Source: Chryseobacterium ureilyticum
GTDB taxonomy: Bacteria > Bacteroidota > Bacteroidia > Flavobacteriales > Weeksellaceae
Assembly: GCF_900156735.1 (NCBI RefSeq)
Contig: NZ_FTOL01000006.1
Span: 208,715-272,714, forward strand
Direction: 5' to 3'
Length of the DNA stretch: 64,000 nt
Made by a program: the position numbers and the translations under genes. The first letter of the stretch is position 1. Every line of letters starts with the position of its first letter. Below the pieces are notes generated by a model. That model did not search any database. It worked only from the letters and a program-made list of their open reading frames with translations, and was not told the DNA's origin. This document shows positions 44,531 through 53,331 of this stretch, piece after piece.

Positions 44531-44634
44531 ATTGTTGATTTTAGTTATACAAAAATACAGCTATAAAATGTCAGATGCATTGATGTGTGATAAGAAGGAA
44601 AATCTGCTTTAACGAATGCTGAATTTTTAATGAT

Positions 44635-44737
44635 GTTGGAAATCGTAAGGACGGTAAGGATCTTATCTGAGATAAAATAATTGCGTCTTAAAAACAAAAC
44701 CATATTAAATTTTCTTTACGTCCTTGCGATTTCCAAC
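44635..44737. repeat. Intergenic inverted repeat with 18-bp arms
   Basis: GTTGGAAATCGTAAGGAC (44635-44652) and GTCCTTGCGATTTCCAAC (44720-44737) pair at 17 of 18 positions across a 67-bp loop. The arms extend further (GGTAAGG with CTTTAC) if one base bulges. The spacer 44531-44783 has no gene. Confidence 0.6.
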
Positions 44738-44751
44738 CAATGCACCAACAA

Positions 44752-44779
44752 AAAAATCCAACCGGAATGGCTGGATTTT
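44752..44779 (-). terminator. Terminator of the S9 peptidase gene
   Basis: On the minus strand AATCCAGCC pairs with GGTTGGATT (one mismatch) and is followed by TTTTT. It lies just past the stop at 44784. Confidence 0.7.
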
Positions 44780-44783
44780 GTTA

Positions 44784-46922
44784 TTATTTTTTCAAGTATA
44801 AATCAAAGTAATCTGTGATTTTCTGCATCAGGTGAACTCTGTCTTTTCCGATCACATTATGCGGATGTCCCGGATAAGCAAAGTAATCCAACTGAACTCC
44901 GTTGTCAACTGCTGACTTGATGAACTTAATGGAATGCTGCCATACCACTACATCATCTTGTGCACCATGAATCATCAATAACTTACCTTTCAGATTCTGA
45001 ACTTTATCCAAAAGATTAGCTGCGGCATATCCTTGTGGATTTTCCTGTGGTGTATCCATATATCTTTCTCCATACATGATTTCGTACATATTCCAGTCGA
45101 TTACCGGTCCTCCCGCTACACCAACCTTGAATACATCCGGTTTACGAAGCATGAAACTTGTCGTCATGAATCCACCAAAGCTCCATCCATGAATACCCAT
45201 TCTTTCTCCATCTACATAGGGAAGAGATTTCAGATATTCTACTCCTTTCATCTGGTCATTCATTTCTGTAGTTCCAAGGTTTCTGAAAACAGCCTGCTCA
45301 AACTTCATTCCACGGTTGGCAGAACCTCTACCATCCATAGTGAAAATTACATATCCATTCTGAGTCATATACTCGTACCAAAGGTTTCCTGAAGCAGGGA
45401 AACTATTTGTGATCAACTGTAAGTGCGGTCCGTTATATAAATAAACAATAGTCGGATACTTTTTGTTCGGATCAAAATTCGTTGGCAGAATGATCTTCCC
45501 GTATAATGGAGTTCCGTCATCAGCTTTTAATTCTACATTTTTAATTTCCGGTCTCTGATAATTCTTTAATGTATTTTCAGAAGTAAGAATGTTTGTGGAT
45601 TTTAAATTAGATGTATTGATGATGTCGGCAACTCTTGGCGAATTAGCATTACTATACACATCGTATAGATAGTTTCCGTCATTGCTCAAAACTCCGGTAT
45701 GAACTCCCTCAGCAGTATCAAGTCTCTGCATTTTAAAGTTCGTCCAATCGATTTTATATAAATGCTTTTCTAAAGGAGTTTCTTTGGTAGAAGTAAAGAA
45801 AATTTCTTTTTTCTTCTCATTGAATCCAAGAATATCAGTTACCAGCCAATCTCCTTTTGTAATCTGAGCAACTAATCCTTTATCTAAATTATAATGAAAC
45901 AAGTGATTATATCCTGTTCTCTGACTTTGCCAGATAAAATCAGTATTAGAGTTCGGGAAGAAAGTAAGCGGATGTTGTGGTTCTACATATTTACTGTCTG
46001 TTTCTTCAAATAAAGTCTTCACTAATGTTCCCGTCGCGGCATCATACTGATTCATCTTCATATGATTCTGTCCTCTGTTCAATACTGCTATAAAGATATA
46101 TTTTGAATCCGGGCTCCATGTAACAGCTGTCAGATACTGATCTTTTTCACCGTCAATTTTCAGGAAAGTAGTTGCCTGAGTTTTAATATTGAATACTCCT
46201 AATGTTACCTGATGAGAAGCTTGCCCAGCCATTGGGTACTTGATGTTATGATTAACAGCTGGAGTTACTGACCAATCAATAATAGGATAATCAGCTACCA
46301 TGGTCTGATCCATTCTATAGAAAGCTACACTTTCAGAATTTGGAGCTGGGAAAATTCCGGTATCAATTCCGAACTCATTTCTGTGAACAGACTGTCCATT
46401 GATGATATTTTCATTAGCATCATTGGTTACCGCAATGGTTTTTCCGTTTTTATTTACAAATAAATTATTCTTTGCCGTAAATGCGAAAGTCTGCCTGTCT
46501 CCAAACATTCTTACATTCGCTGCATCCTGATCTACAGCTACGGAATTCTTTACTTTCCAGTCATTACCAGATTTTTCGATCCAAAACATTTTACCTGCTG
46601 TATTGAAATATCCATTGGATGTTCCGGTAAACTTTACAGGTGGTACGGATTTCAGTTTATCATTGGCAAACTGTCTGTTTAGTTGTGTCAGAGATATCAG
46701 AGTATCTTGTTTATTGGTTTTTAAATCTGTTGACAAATAACCGCCTTTTACAGCCTGAATGTAGGATTTTCCATCAGCAGACCATGCAAATTGTGAAATA
46801 TTTTTCACCGCAAGGTTCGTTCTCATTCCATTTACAGCCTCCGCCATGGTAAACTTCTGTGTCTGGGCAAAAGCAGAACTGCCCGCAAGAAGCATCAATA
46901 AAGAAAATTTATGTAATTTCAT
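44784..46922 (-). CDS. Secreted S9-family prolyl dipeptidyl peptidase (DPP IV-like)
   Basis: A signal peptide (MKLHKFSLLMLLAGSSAFAQ) leads to an N-terminal beta-propeller (residues ~30-430) and a C-terminal alpha/beta hydrolase. The nucleophile is in HGWSFGGFMTTS (GxSxGG), the acid in MIHGAQDDVVV and the His in YPGHPHNV. EFGIDTGIFPAPNSESVAFYRMD and an earlier NGPHLQLITN match DPP IV/S9B enzymes. It cleaves X-Pro dipeptides from peptides outside the cytosol and could supply the nearby M3 peptidase with substrates. Length 712 is normal. Confidence 0.94.
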   Translation of the reverse strand: MKLHKFSLLMLLAGSSAFAQTQKFTMAEAVNGMRTNLAVKNISQFAWSADGKSYIQAVKGGYLSTDLKTNKQDTLISLTQLNRQFANDKLKSVPPVKFTGTSNGYFNTAGKMFWIEKSGNDWKVKNSVAVDQDAANVRMFGDRQTFAFTAKNNLFVNKNGKTIAVTNDANENIINGQSVHRNEFGIDTGIFPAPNSESVAFYRMDQTMVADYPIIDWSVTPAVNHNIKYPMAGQASHQVTLGVFNIKTQATTFLKIDGEKDQYLTAVTWSPDSKYIFIAVLNRGQNHMKMNQYDAATGTLVKTLFEETDSKYVEPQHPLTFFPNSNTDFIWQSQRTGYNHLFHYNLDKGLVAQITKGDWLVTDILGFNEKKKEIFFTSTKETPLEKHLYKIDWTNFKMQRLDTAEGVHTGVLSNDGNYLYDVYSNANSPRVADIINTSNLKSTNILTSENTLKNYQRPEIKNVELKADDGTPLYGKIILPTNFDPNKKYPTIVYLYNGPHLQLITNSFPASGNLWYEYMTQNGYVIFTMDGRGSANRGMKFEQAVFRNLGTTEMNDQMKGVEYLKSLPYVDGERMGIHGWSFGGFMTTSFMLRKPDVFKVGVAGGPVIDWNMYEIMYGERYMDTPQENPQGYAAANLLDKVQNLKGKLLMIHGAQDDVVVWQHSIKFIKSAVDNGVQLDYFAYPGHPHNVIGKDRVHLMQKITDYFDLYLKK

Positions 46923-47160
46923 TGTATAAAATTGAATCCCTCAAAAATAAGAAATAAAAATCATCCGTTAAGAAACGTTAAAATAAAACATTCATAAAAT
47001 GGAATTAATGAATACATTGAAATTATTTCTTAACTTAATGGTAGAATTTTCTAACCTAAAATGAAATAAAAGAACACAAAATTCTTTTATAAGGACAAAT
47101 AAATTAAATTTTAGAACAATTATTGTTGGCTTTATTAATTTCTTATCCTATATCAATGAC

Positions 47161-47187
47161 TTGCATATGTTCCCTGATCTAAATTTG
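47161..47187 (+). promoter_or_regulatory. Promoter of the yceI-like gene
   Basis: TTG (47161-47163) and TAAATTTG (47180-47187), spaced by 16 bp, match the Bacteroidota -33/-7 elements. They are about 35 bp before the ATG. The rest of 46923-47220 shows no gene. Confidence 0.55.
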
Positions 47188-47220
47188 CATCATTAATAAT
47201 AACAAAAAATACAAAATACA

Positions 47221-47733
47221 ATGGCAACAAAATGGATCTTAGACCCAACGCATAGTGAAATTACTTTCAAAGTAAAACACATGATGATTTCTAACGTAAA
47301 AGGAAGCTTCAGAACTTTCAATGCTGAAATTGAATCTGAAGATGAATTCTTCGCAAATGCAAAAACTACAGCAACTATCCAGACGGATTCTGTATTCACA
47401 AACAATACAGACAGAGACAACCACCTGAAGTCTGCTGAATTCTTCAATGTTGAGGCACACCCAACTATTACTTTTGAATCTCAGAAATTAAATAATGAAG
47501 TAGTTGGAAACCTTACCATCAACGGAATTACTAAACCTGTAACATTGGATGTAGATTTCGGAGGTATCAATGTAGACCCATGGGGAAATACAAAGGCTGG
47601 ATTCTCTTTTGAAGGTAAAATCAGCAGAAAAGATTTCGGACTTAACTGGAATGCGGCTCTTGAAGCAGGAGGTGTAATGGTAAGTGATGATGTAAAAATC
47701 GCTGGAGAATTACAGTTTGTAAAACAAGCTTAA
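47221..47733 (+). CDS. YceI family protein
   Basis: The 170-residue protein is a lipocalin-like barrel of the YceI family: TKWILDPTHSEITFKVKHMM at the start, the FNVEAHPTITFES block, and VTLDVDFGGINVDPWGNTKAGFSFEGKI with RKDFGLNWN. YceI proteins bind polyprenoid chains such as ubiquinone-like lipids. This one lacks a signal peptide, so it appears cytosolic. It stands alone with its own promoter. Confidence 0.94.
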   Translation: MATKWILDPTHSEITFKVKHMMISNVKGSFRTFNAEIESEDEFFANAKTTATIQTDSVFTNNTDRDNHLKSAEFFNVEAHPTITFESQKLNNEVVGNLTINGITKPVTLDVDFGGINVDPWGNTKAGFSFEGKISRKDFGLNWNAALEAGGVMVSDDVKIAGELQFVKQA

Positions 47734-47812
47734 TTTATAACATATTTTATAGAGGGTTCAGGGATTTTACTAAAAACCTTGAACCTTTTATTTTTATTAA
47801 TATTCAATACTT

Positions 47813-48640
47813 ATGAATCTTAATGATCTGCAAAACATAAGCGAAGGTTTTGGCAATACGCAAAGAATGCCGGTTTTATTCCTTGGACATGGTTCTCCGA
47901 TGAACGCTATTGAAGAAAATCAATTTGTACAGGGATTCCGTAAAGCAGCTAATGAAATACCAAAACCGAATGCCATTTTGTGTATTTCCGCACATTGGTA
48001 TACTCCGGGAACTTTTGTTACGGCAATGGAAATGCCTAAAACCATTCATGATTTTTACGGTTTCCCAAAAGAGCTGTTTGATGTACAATATCCTGCTCCC
48101 GGAAGCCCTGAGCTGGCAAAAGAAACCGCTGAACTTTTACTGCCAATTGATGTAGAGGAAGATCACAACTGGGGACTTGATCACGGAGCCTGGTCTGTTA
48201 TCAGGCATATGTATCCTGACGCTGATATTCCTGTAATCCAGCTAAGCATTGATTATACAAAACCTCCACAATATCATTATGATCTTGCTAAAAGACTGAA
48301 TAAACTTCGTGAAAAAGGAATTTTGATCATCGGCAGCGGAAATATTGTTCATAATCTACGTATGATCGACTGGAAAAATATTAATACGGTAGGAGCTGGC
48401 TGGGATTGGGCTGTGGAAGCACGTGAAAAGACCAATAACTGGCTTTTGGATGGTAATTTTCAGAATATTATTGATTACCAGAAACAGGGAACATCTTTAC
48501 AATATGCGATTCCTACTCCGGATCATTATCTTCCGCTTATTTATACTTTGGGACTGAAAGACCATTCCGAAGAATTATCTTTATTCAATGATGAACTTAT
48601 TGGTGGTTCTTTGAGTATGACAAGTGTGAGAATCGGATAA
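47813..48640 (+). CDS. ygiD: 4,5-DOPA extradiol-type dioxygenase (YgiD)
   Basis: The 275-residue protein has PVLFLGHGSPMNAIE (the metal His), ICISAHWYTPG, HDFYGFPKELFDVQYPAPG, DHGAWSVIRHM and LIIGSGNIVHNLR, the pattern of DODA/LigB-type zinc or iron dioxygenases. E. coli YgiD acts on L-DOPA in vitro; the real substrate is open. It is 79 bp after yceI. Confidence 0.93.
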   Translation: MNLNDLQNISEGFGNTQRMPVLFLGHGSPMNAIEENQFVQGFRKAANEIPKPNAILCISAHWYTPGTFVTAMEMPKTIHDFYGFPKELFDVQYPAPGSPELAKETAELLLPIDVEEDHNWGLDHGAWSVIRHMYPDADIPVIQLSIDYTKPPQYHYDLAKRLNKLREKGILIIGSGNIVHNLRMIDWKNINTVGAGWDWAVEAREKTNNWLLDGNFQNIIDYQKQGTSLQYAIPTPDHYLPLIYTLGLKDHSEELSLFNDELIGGSLSMTSVRIG

Positions 48641-48687
48641 TATGATGAAAGAAGATTGACAATAAAGTTTATAGTTATTAACAAATA

Positions 48688-48726
48688 AAGCAGGTCACCT
48701 CAACGGAGATAACCTGCTTATTTTTT
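48688..48726. terminator. Terminator between convergent genes
   Basis: AAGCAGGT and ACCTGCTT form an 8-bp stem with a 16-base loop (CACCTCAACGGAGATA), followed by A/T-rich tracts ending in TTTTTTG. Confidence 0.65.
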
Positions 48727-48736
48727 GTATTCTATT

Positions 48737-50212
48737 TTACTGTACAGCTTTTAAAACATTGATATTTCCATAGCCATAGTTTGAATTTACATTTGGATAG
48801 TAGGTTGCTGATTGTCTCATTTTATTAAGAACCTGCTCTCTTGTCCATGATGGATTTTTAGCCCATACCAAAGCTGCAATTCCCGCTGTAGCTGCTGTAG
48901 CTACTGAAGAGCCTCCTACATAATCTGACTGATTATTATAATAGCTCAATACCGGAACTGTACTTCCTGACGCTCTTTCCATCTGAAACGTAAAATCTAT
49001 CTGACTTCCTGAGTGGCACACATCACACTTCTGGTTGGAAGTATTTTCTTTAACTCCTGTAATAGCCTGCGTTTCCGACATTGATGCCGGGAAAATAACT
49101 CCTACAAAATTCGTAAAACTGGTAGAAGTTCCACCTGCACAGAAGATCAGTTTTCCTCTTGTATAAGCATATTTCACTCCGTCTTCAATTTTTCCTACTG
49201 AGAAAATGTGTCCCATTGACATTGAAATAATCTTTACATTAGCATTATTACCTAATTCTGTAAATGCAGTTTTTACTCCGTTTTGTTCGCTTGATGTTTC
49301 CAATACAACGTTTGTAGCTGCACGGTAAGCAATCAGATTTGCATTATAAGCAACTCCTACAGGAAATCCTGAATTATTTCTAGGTGCCGCCATTACTGAA
49401 GCCATTTTAGTTCCGTGTCCGCATTGATCTGCGGCACCGTCAGAATTATAAGCTCCAACCTTAGTGATTGTTCTTCCTGATGAAGCTCCGTTATTAAAAT
49501 TGTTTCCAAGTAACGTCTGTTCAGATGAAACTCCCGTATCAATAAGTCCGATGGTTACTCCGGCTCCTGTACTGTAGCTCCATGCATCAGGAATATTATG
49601 TTTTGTAAATGCCCAGGGAATTTTTGCACTTGGAGTGGTTGATGTATAATCTACTGCGCTTAATGTTGCCGATGAAAAGCCACATCCTGAAGATCCGCTA
49701 CTTGAAGATCTTGAACTAAGCTGAGATTCATTTTCAAAATAATGATAATCTGCAGGTTCTACATATCTGATGGTTTTCATTTGACGAAGAGCTGTAAGTG
49801 TCTCTTCATTATTGATAATAACATCCATCTGATTAAGATACTTATCTGAAGTAAGCAGGAATCTTGCTGGCTCCAAACCTTCATGTTTTTTAATGACAGA
49901 TAAAATTTCATTCTCCATTTCTTTATTATCAGGAGATTTACTTCTGTCAAAATCATCTTTGGAGGAACCAAATCCGATAGATAGCATTTTATTTCCACGG
50001 AAAACAGCACTCCAGATAAAATGATCCGATTCATTTTTCCAGTTGAAAGTTCCGTTTGTTTTGATGGATTGATTGATTCTTTCGTTAATCTGCTTTCCCG
50101 TCAACGGATCAGTCTGAGCCATTTCAAGTTTAGGATTTTCGTTTTGAAGTTCCTCTGTGGTACAGGAATTCAGGGCAAGGAATAATGCCAGGAAAAGTAC
50201 ACTTTTTTTCAT
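48737..50212 (-). CDS. Subtilisin-like S8 serine protease, lipoprotein
   Basis: Signal MKKSVLFLALFLALNSC ends at a lipobox Cys (17). A propeptide-like region (~40-160) precedes the protease domain. The catalytic triad is Asp225 (GLIDTGVS), His266 (CGHGTKMAS) and Ser436 (GGSSVATAATAG, where the usual GTSMAAP is altered to GSSVATA). The region 391-400 contains a CDVC pair unusual for the fold, possibly a disulfide or metal site. At 491 residues it lacks a type IX sorting domain; surface retention would be by the lipid anchor. It probably digests extracellular protein. Confidence 0.92.
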   Translation of the reverse strand: MKKSVLFLALFLALNSCTTEELQNENPKLEMAQTDPLTGKQINERINQSIKTNGTFNWKNESDHFIWSAVFRGNKMLSIGFGSSKDDFDRSKSPDNKEMENEILSVIKKHEGLEPARFLLTSDKYLNQMDVIINNEETLTALRQMKTIRYVEPADYHYFENESQLSSRSSSSGSSGCGFSSATLSAVDYTSTTPSAKIPWAFTKHNIPDAWSYSTGAGVTIGLIDTGVSSEQTLLGNNFNNGASSGRTITKVGAYNSDGAADQCGHGTKMASVMAAPRNNSGFPVGVAYNANLIAYRAATNVVLETSSEQNGVKTAFTELGNNANVKIISMSMGHIFSVGKIEDGVKYAYTRGKLIFCAGGTSTSFTNFVGVIFPASMSETQAITGVKENTSNQKCDVCHSGSQIDFTFQMERASGSTVPVLSYYNNQSDYVGGSSVATAATAGIAALVWAKNPSWTREQVLNKMRQSATYYPNVNSNYGYGNINVLKAVQ

Positions 50213-50346
50213 ATGTTATAATTTTGATTGGAATCACAATATAACACTTTAATGGGAATTATAATTGTAAAAAAAATGAATTTACCATTATATGAATATT
50301 AATTACCTGTTAGCAATCAAACCTTTACTTATAACAGATCAATACT

Positions 50347-50796
50347 TTATCTTAATATCTTTTCGTAGCATACGCTGTCATCAACGTCAATATATTGTCC
50401 ATAATTAGGAATTCTGTGAAACCCACTTTTTTCATATACGGAAATAGCATTTTTCAGTTCTCGTGACGTTTCCAATATGGCTTTTTTATAACCTGTTTCA
50501 GCTGCCCAGTTTTCTAATTCACTGACAATCGTTGTTCCCAATCCTCTTTTTCTGAATTCCGGGTTGGTAAACATTCTTTTAATTTCAACAGTATCTTCTG
50601 AATATTCTTTGAATGCTCCACATGCCGCCGGAATTTCATCGATGTAAACGACGATACAGTTTTTAATTAAATCAATTTTATTGAACTGATCAAAGAAATC
50701 ATGTGCATCTCCATTATGTTCTGCAAGAGTAGCATCGAGATGTTTTACAAGGGTCTGAAAATCTATATGGGTAGAATCAAGTCTTTTTATTTTCAT
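50347..50796 (-). CDS. GNAT-family N-acetyltransferase
   Basis: The ~149-residue protein has the acetyl-CoA motif region RKRGLGTTIVSELENWA (R/Q-x-x-G-x-G/A) and the ending KSGFHRIPNYG typical of small GNATs. The ATG at 50796 starts the protein at MKIKRLDSTH; the TTG three codons upstream is not needed. The substrate is unknown. It is the gene next to hutH in the same orientation. Confidence 0.88.
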   Translation of the reverse strand: MKIKRLDSTHIDFQTLVKHLDATLAEHNGDAHDFFDQFNKIDLIKNCIVVYIDEIPAACGAFKEYSEDTVEIKRMFTNPEFRKRGLGTTIVSELENWAAETGYKKAILETSRELKNAISVYEKSGFHRIPNYGQYIDVDDSVCYEKILR

Positions 50797-50825
50797 TTTT
50801 AACAAGAATTAAATCATTTTATAAA

Positions 50826-50852
50826 AGAAAAAGCTCCCTTTCGGAAGCCTTT
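50826..50852 (-). terminator. Likely hairpin between hutH and the GNAT gene
   Basis: On the minus strand AAAGGCTTCC and GGGAGCTTT pair with one bulge around a GAAA loop and run into TTTTTCTTTT. It lies 15 bp beyond hutH. Confidence 0.6.
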
Positions 50853-50866
50853 CATTTTTATTTTGA

Positions 50867-52354
50867 TTAGTTTACAACAAACTTTCTTTCATTGATTAAC
50901 TCAGCAATAGCAAGCATGTCTTTACCGATCAGCCTGTCATCTTCAAGCTTAGCTACTTTAGAACGAAGGATGGTAAAGTTTTCTTCAATCACTTTATTAC
51001 ACTTGGCTGGTCTTCTGAATTCTAGCCCCTGAGCAGCGAACATGAGTTCTACAGATAAAATATTCACCAAATTTCCAAGAACCTGATTGAATTTTCTTCC
51101 TGAAATACTTCCCATAGAAACATGGTCTTCCTGTCCTAAACTTGTAGGAATAGAGTCTGCTGATGCAGGGAAACATAATGTTTTGTTTTCCGTTACCAAT
51201 GCAGCAGAAGTATACTGAGGAATCATAAATCCTGAATTCAACCCTGAGCTTTCCGTTAATAATCTTGGAAGACCATATTTTCCTTCCAGTAATAAATAAC
51301 TTCTTCTGTCTGAAATATTTCCTAATTCCGCAGCTGCTAATGTTGCGTAATCTAATGGTAATGCCATTAATTGCCCGTGGAAGTTTCCTCCTGAAATAGA
51401 TTCTTCAGCACTTAATACAATTGGGTTATCGGTAACAGAGTTCAATTCTGTTTCTGCCATGTTTTTAAGATGTTCGAAAGCATTTCTGCTTGCACCGTGA
51501 ACTTGTGGTACACATCTCATAGAATAAGGGTCCTGTACTCTTTCACAATCTTCGTGAGCCTGCATATTCTCAGAACCTTTTAAGAACTTAAGCATTCTTG
51601 CCGCTACTTTTTTGCTTCCTTCAAATGGTCTTATCTCATGAAGTTCTTTTTTGAACGGACTTGCAGAGCCTCTGTACGCTTCAATACTCATTGCAGCCGT
51701 TATATCTGCAAGATCTAAAAGGTATTCAAATTTTTCTAATCCTTTAATGGCATGTGCTAAAATGAACTGTGTTCCGTTGATCAGTCCCAATCCTTCTTTT
51801 GGTCCTAATGCCAATGGCTCAAGATTGTGTTTCTCCAATACTTCCATTGTTTCAGAAACCTGATCTCCTTCCCAAACCTGTCCTAATCCCAATAAAGGTA
51901 ATACAAGGTGAGCTAATGGTGCTAAATCTCCCGATGCTCCTACAGATCCCTGCTCAGGAACTACAGGAATAATGTCTTTTTCAAGCATCAGAATCATTCT
52001 CTCAATAACTTCCAGGGAAACTCCTGAAAACCCTTTTGATAAAGCATGAACTTTCGCAATCATCATAATTTTGGAAAGTTCCTTATCAATTGGTTTTCCT
52101 ACTCCTACCGCATGAGAGATAATAAGGTTATACTGTAACTGTGCTGTTTCATCAGCAGATATTTTAGTATCACACAGCGGACCGAAACCTGTATTGATTC
52201 CATATACACATCTATCGGATTCTACAATTTGCTGTACGTTTTTCTGAGATTTTAAAATTTGTTCTTTTGCTGCTTTGTTCAGCTTGGCTTTATTAGGTTT
52301 TTTACATATTTCCAGAACATCATGGAAAGTAAAAACATCTACTCCGTATATCAT
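50867..52354 (-). CDS. hutH: Histidine ammonia-lyase
   Basis: HutH converts histidine to urocanate and ammonia. The MIO cofactor triad Ala140-Ser141-Gly142 is in GSVGASGDLAPLAHL, the catalytic Tyr51 in YGINTGFG, and EAYRGSASPF, RVQDPYSMRCVPQVHG and TDNPIVL are all present. The 495 residues are normal. None of hutU, hutI or hutG is near it, and the terminator after it isolates it, so other degradation genes are elsewhere or it serves another role. Confidence 0.96.
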   Translation of the reverse strand: MIYGVDVFTFHDVLEICKKPNKAKLNKAAKEQILKSQKNVQQIVESDRCVYGINTGFGPLCDTKISADETAQLQYNLIISHAVGVGKPIDKELSKIMMIAKVHALSKGFSGVSLEVIERMILMLEKDIIPVVPEQGSVGASGDLAPLAHLVLPLLGLGQVWEGDQVSETMEVLEKHNLEPLALGPKEGLGLINGTQFILAHAIKGLEKFEYLLDLADITAAMSIEAYRGSASPFKKELHEIRPFEGSKKVAARMLKFLKGSENMQAHEDCERVQDPYSMRCVPQVHGASRNAFEHLKNMAETELNSVTDNPIVLSAEESISGGNFHGQLMALPLDYATLAAAELGNISDRRSYLLLEGKYGLPRLLTESSGLNSGFMIPQYTSAALVTENKTLCFPASADSIPTSLGQEDHVSMGSISGRKFNQVLGNLVNILSVELMFAAQGLEFRRPAKCNKVIEENFTILRSKVAKLEDDRLIGKDMLAIAELINERKFVVN

Positions 52355-52484
52355 TTCTAAAAAATTTTCTTAAAATTACGCATTTAACAATAATTGGAGA
52401 AACTAAATTTCACCGTTCTATCTTTTTATATGAAGAAGTGAATTAATTTGTTATTTTTACTTCCGAAATTAAAAACTATAATAC

Positions 52485-53246
52485 ATGAGACTGAAAACTC
52501 TACTGCTTGCATTATGCGTTGCAGGAACAACTTCCTTTGCACAGAAAATAAAATACTCAAAGGAAGACATCAAAAAAATGGAGACTTACCTTTTTAATGA
52601 AGGTTTTAATACTCCTTCTCCCAAGAAAACATCAACTATTATTTTAAAAGACGGTACTTCCCACAAAGGATTCTGCAACAAAATTGAAACCAAGAAAGGA
52701 CAAATCTATGAAGTAGCCATCAAAGACAGTATTACGAAGAAAGCAGCAAGTTTCAATGCTGATCAGATCAGTGAAATGTATGTTTACCCAAGTAATGCGG
52801 AAAAAATAATGAAAGTTTCAAGGTATATGGGCAACATCAGAAACTATAGTACCAAAAAACTGACGAAAAGAACCAATAATGACAGAATATATTTTGTGAA
52901 CCAAACTGTTTCTCTCAAAAATAAAAAGGATGATAAAGAATTCCTGATGCAGGTTATCAACCCTGAGTTTGACAATATTATTTCCGTATATCATGATCCG
53001 AGAGCGAAAGAAACAACTGGTTTTTCTGTAATGGGAAGTCCTCAGCTTGGTGGTGGGGTTATCAAATCTTATTATGTAAAGAAAGGAGATAAAGTAATGT
53101 GGCTTCATAAAGATGATTTTGAAGATAATTATGACTTCCTTTTTGGAGATAATAAGGAATTCATGAAGCTCTATCCTAAAAATTCTGTTGAGTGGGATTA
53201 TTTCAGTTTTCTGGTAAATGCTTATACTGAAATGAGTAACGGATAA
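52485..53246 (+). CDS. Secreted protein of unknown function
   Basis: A signal peptide (MRLKTLLLALCVAGTTSFA) precedes ~230 residues with blocks TSTIILKDGTSHKGFCNKIE, FNADQISEMYVYPSNAEKI, RIYFVNQTVSLKNKKDDKEF and DYDFLFGDNKEF-like ends. I recognise no family. The pattern (basic, many Lys, strand-rich) resembles other Flavobacteriia periplasmic proteins. It has its own terminator (53268-53300). Confidence 0.75.
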   Translation: MRLKTLLLALCVAGTTSFAQKIKYSKEDIKKMETYLFNEGFNTPSPKKTSTIILKDGTSHKGFCNKIETKKGQIYEVAIKDSITKKAASFNADQISEMYVYPSNAEKIMKVSRYMGNIRNYSTKKLTKRTNNDRIYFVNQTVSLKNKKDDKEFLMQVINPEFDNIISVYHDPRAKETTGFSVMGSPQLGGGVIKSYYVKKGDKVMWLHKDDFEDNYDFLFGDNKEFMKLYPKNSVEWDYFSFLVNAYTEMSNG

Positions 53247-53267
53247 AAGTATTCAAACATAAATTTT

Positions 53268-53300
53268 AAAACCTGTAGTGCATTCTGCAGGTTTTTTCTT
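53268..53300 (+). terminator. Terminator before uvrC
   Basis: AAAACCTGTAG and CTGCAGGTTTT form a stem (one G-U pair) and are followed by TTTTTTC. Confidence 0.75.
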
Positions 53301-53331
53301 TTTAAATAGAAAGATTCCTTAATTTTGTTAT

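Noticed and set aside
45033..45392. 119-codon plus-strand ORF inside the DPP gene
   Set aside because: Shadow of the S9 peptidase catalytic domain, no domain or signal of its own.
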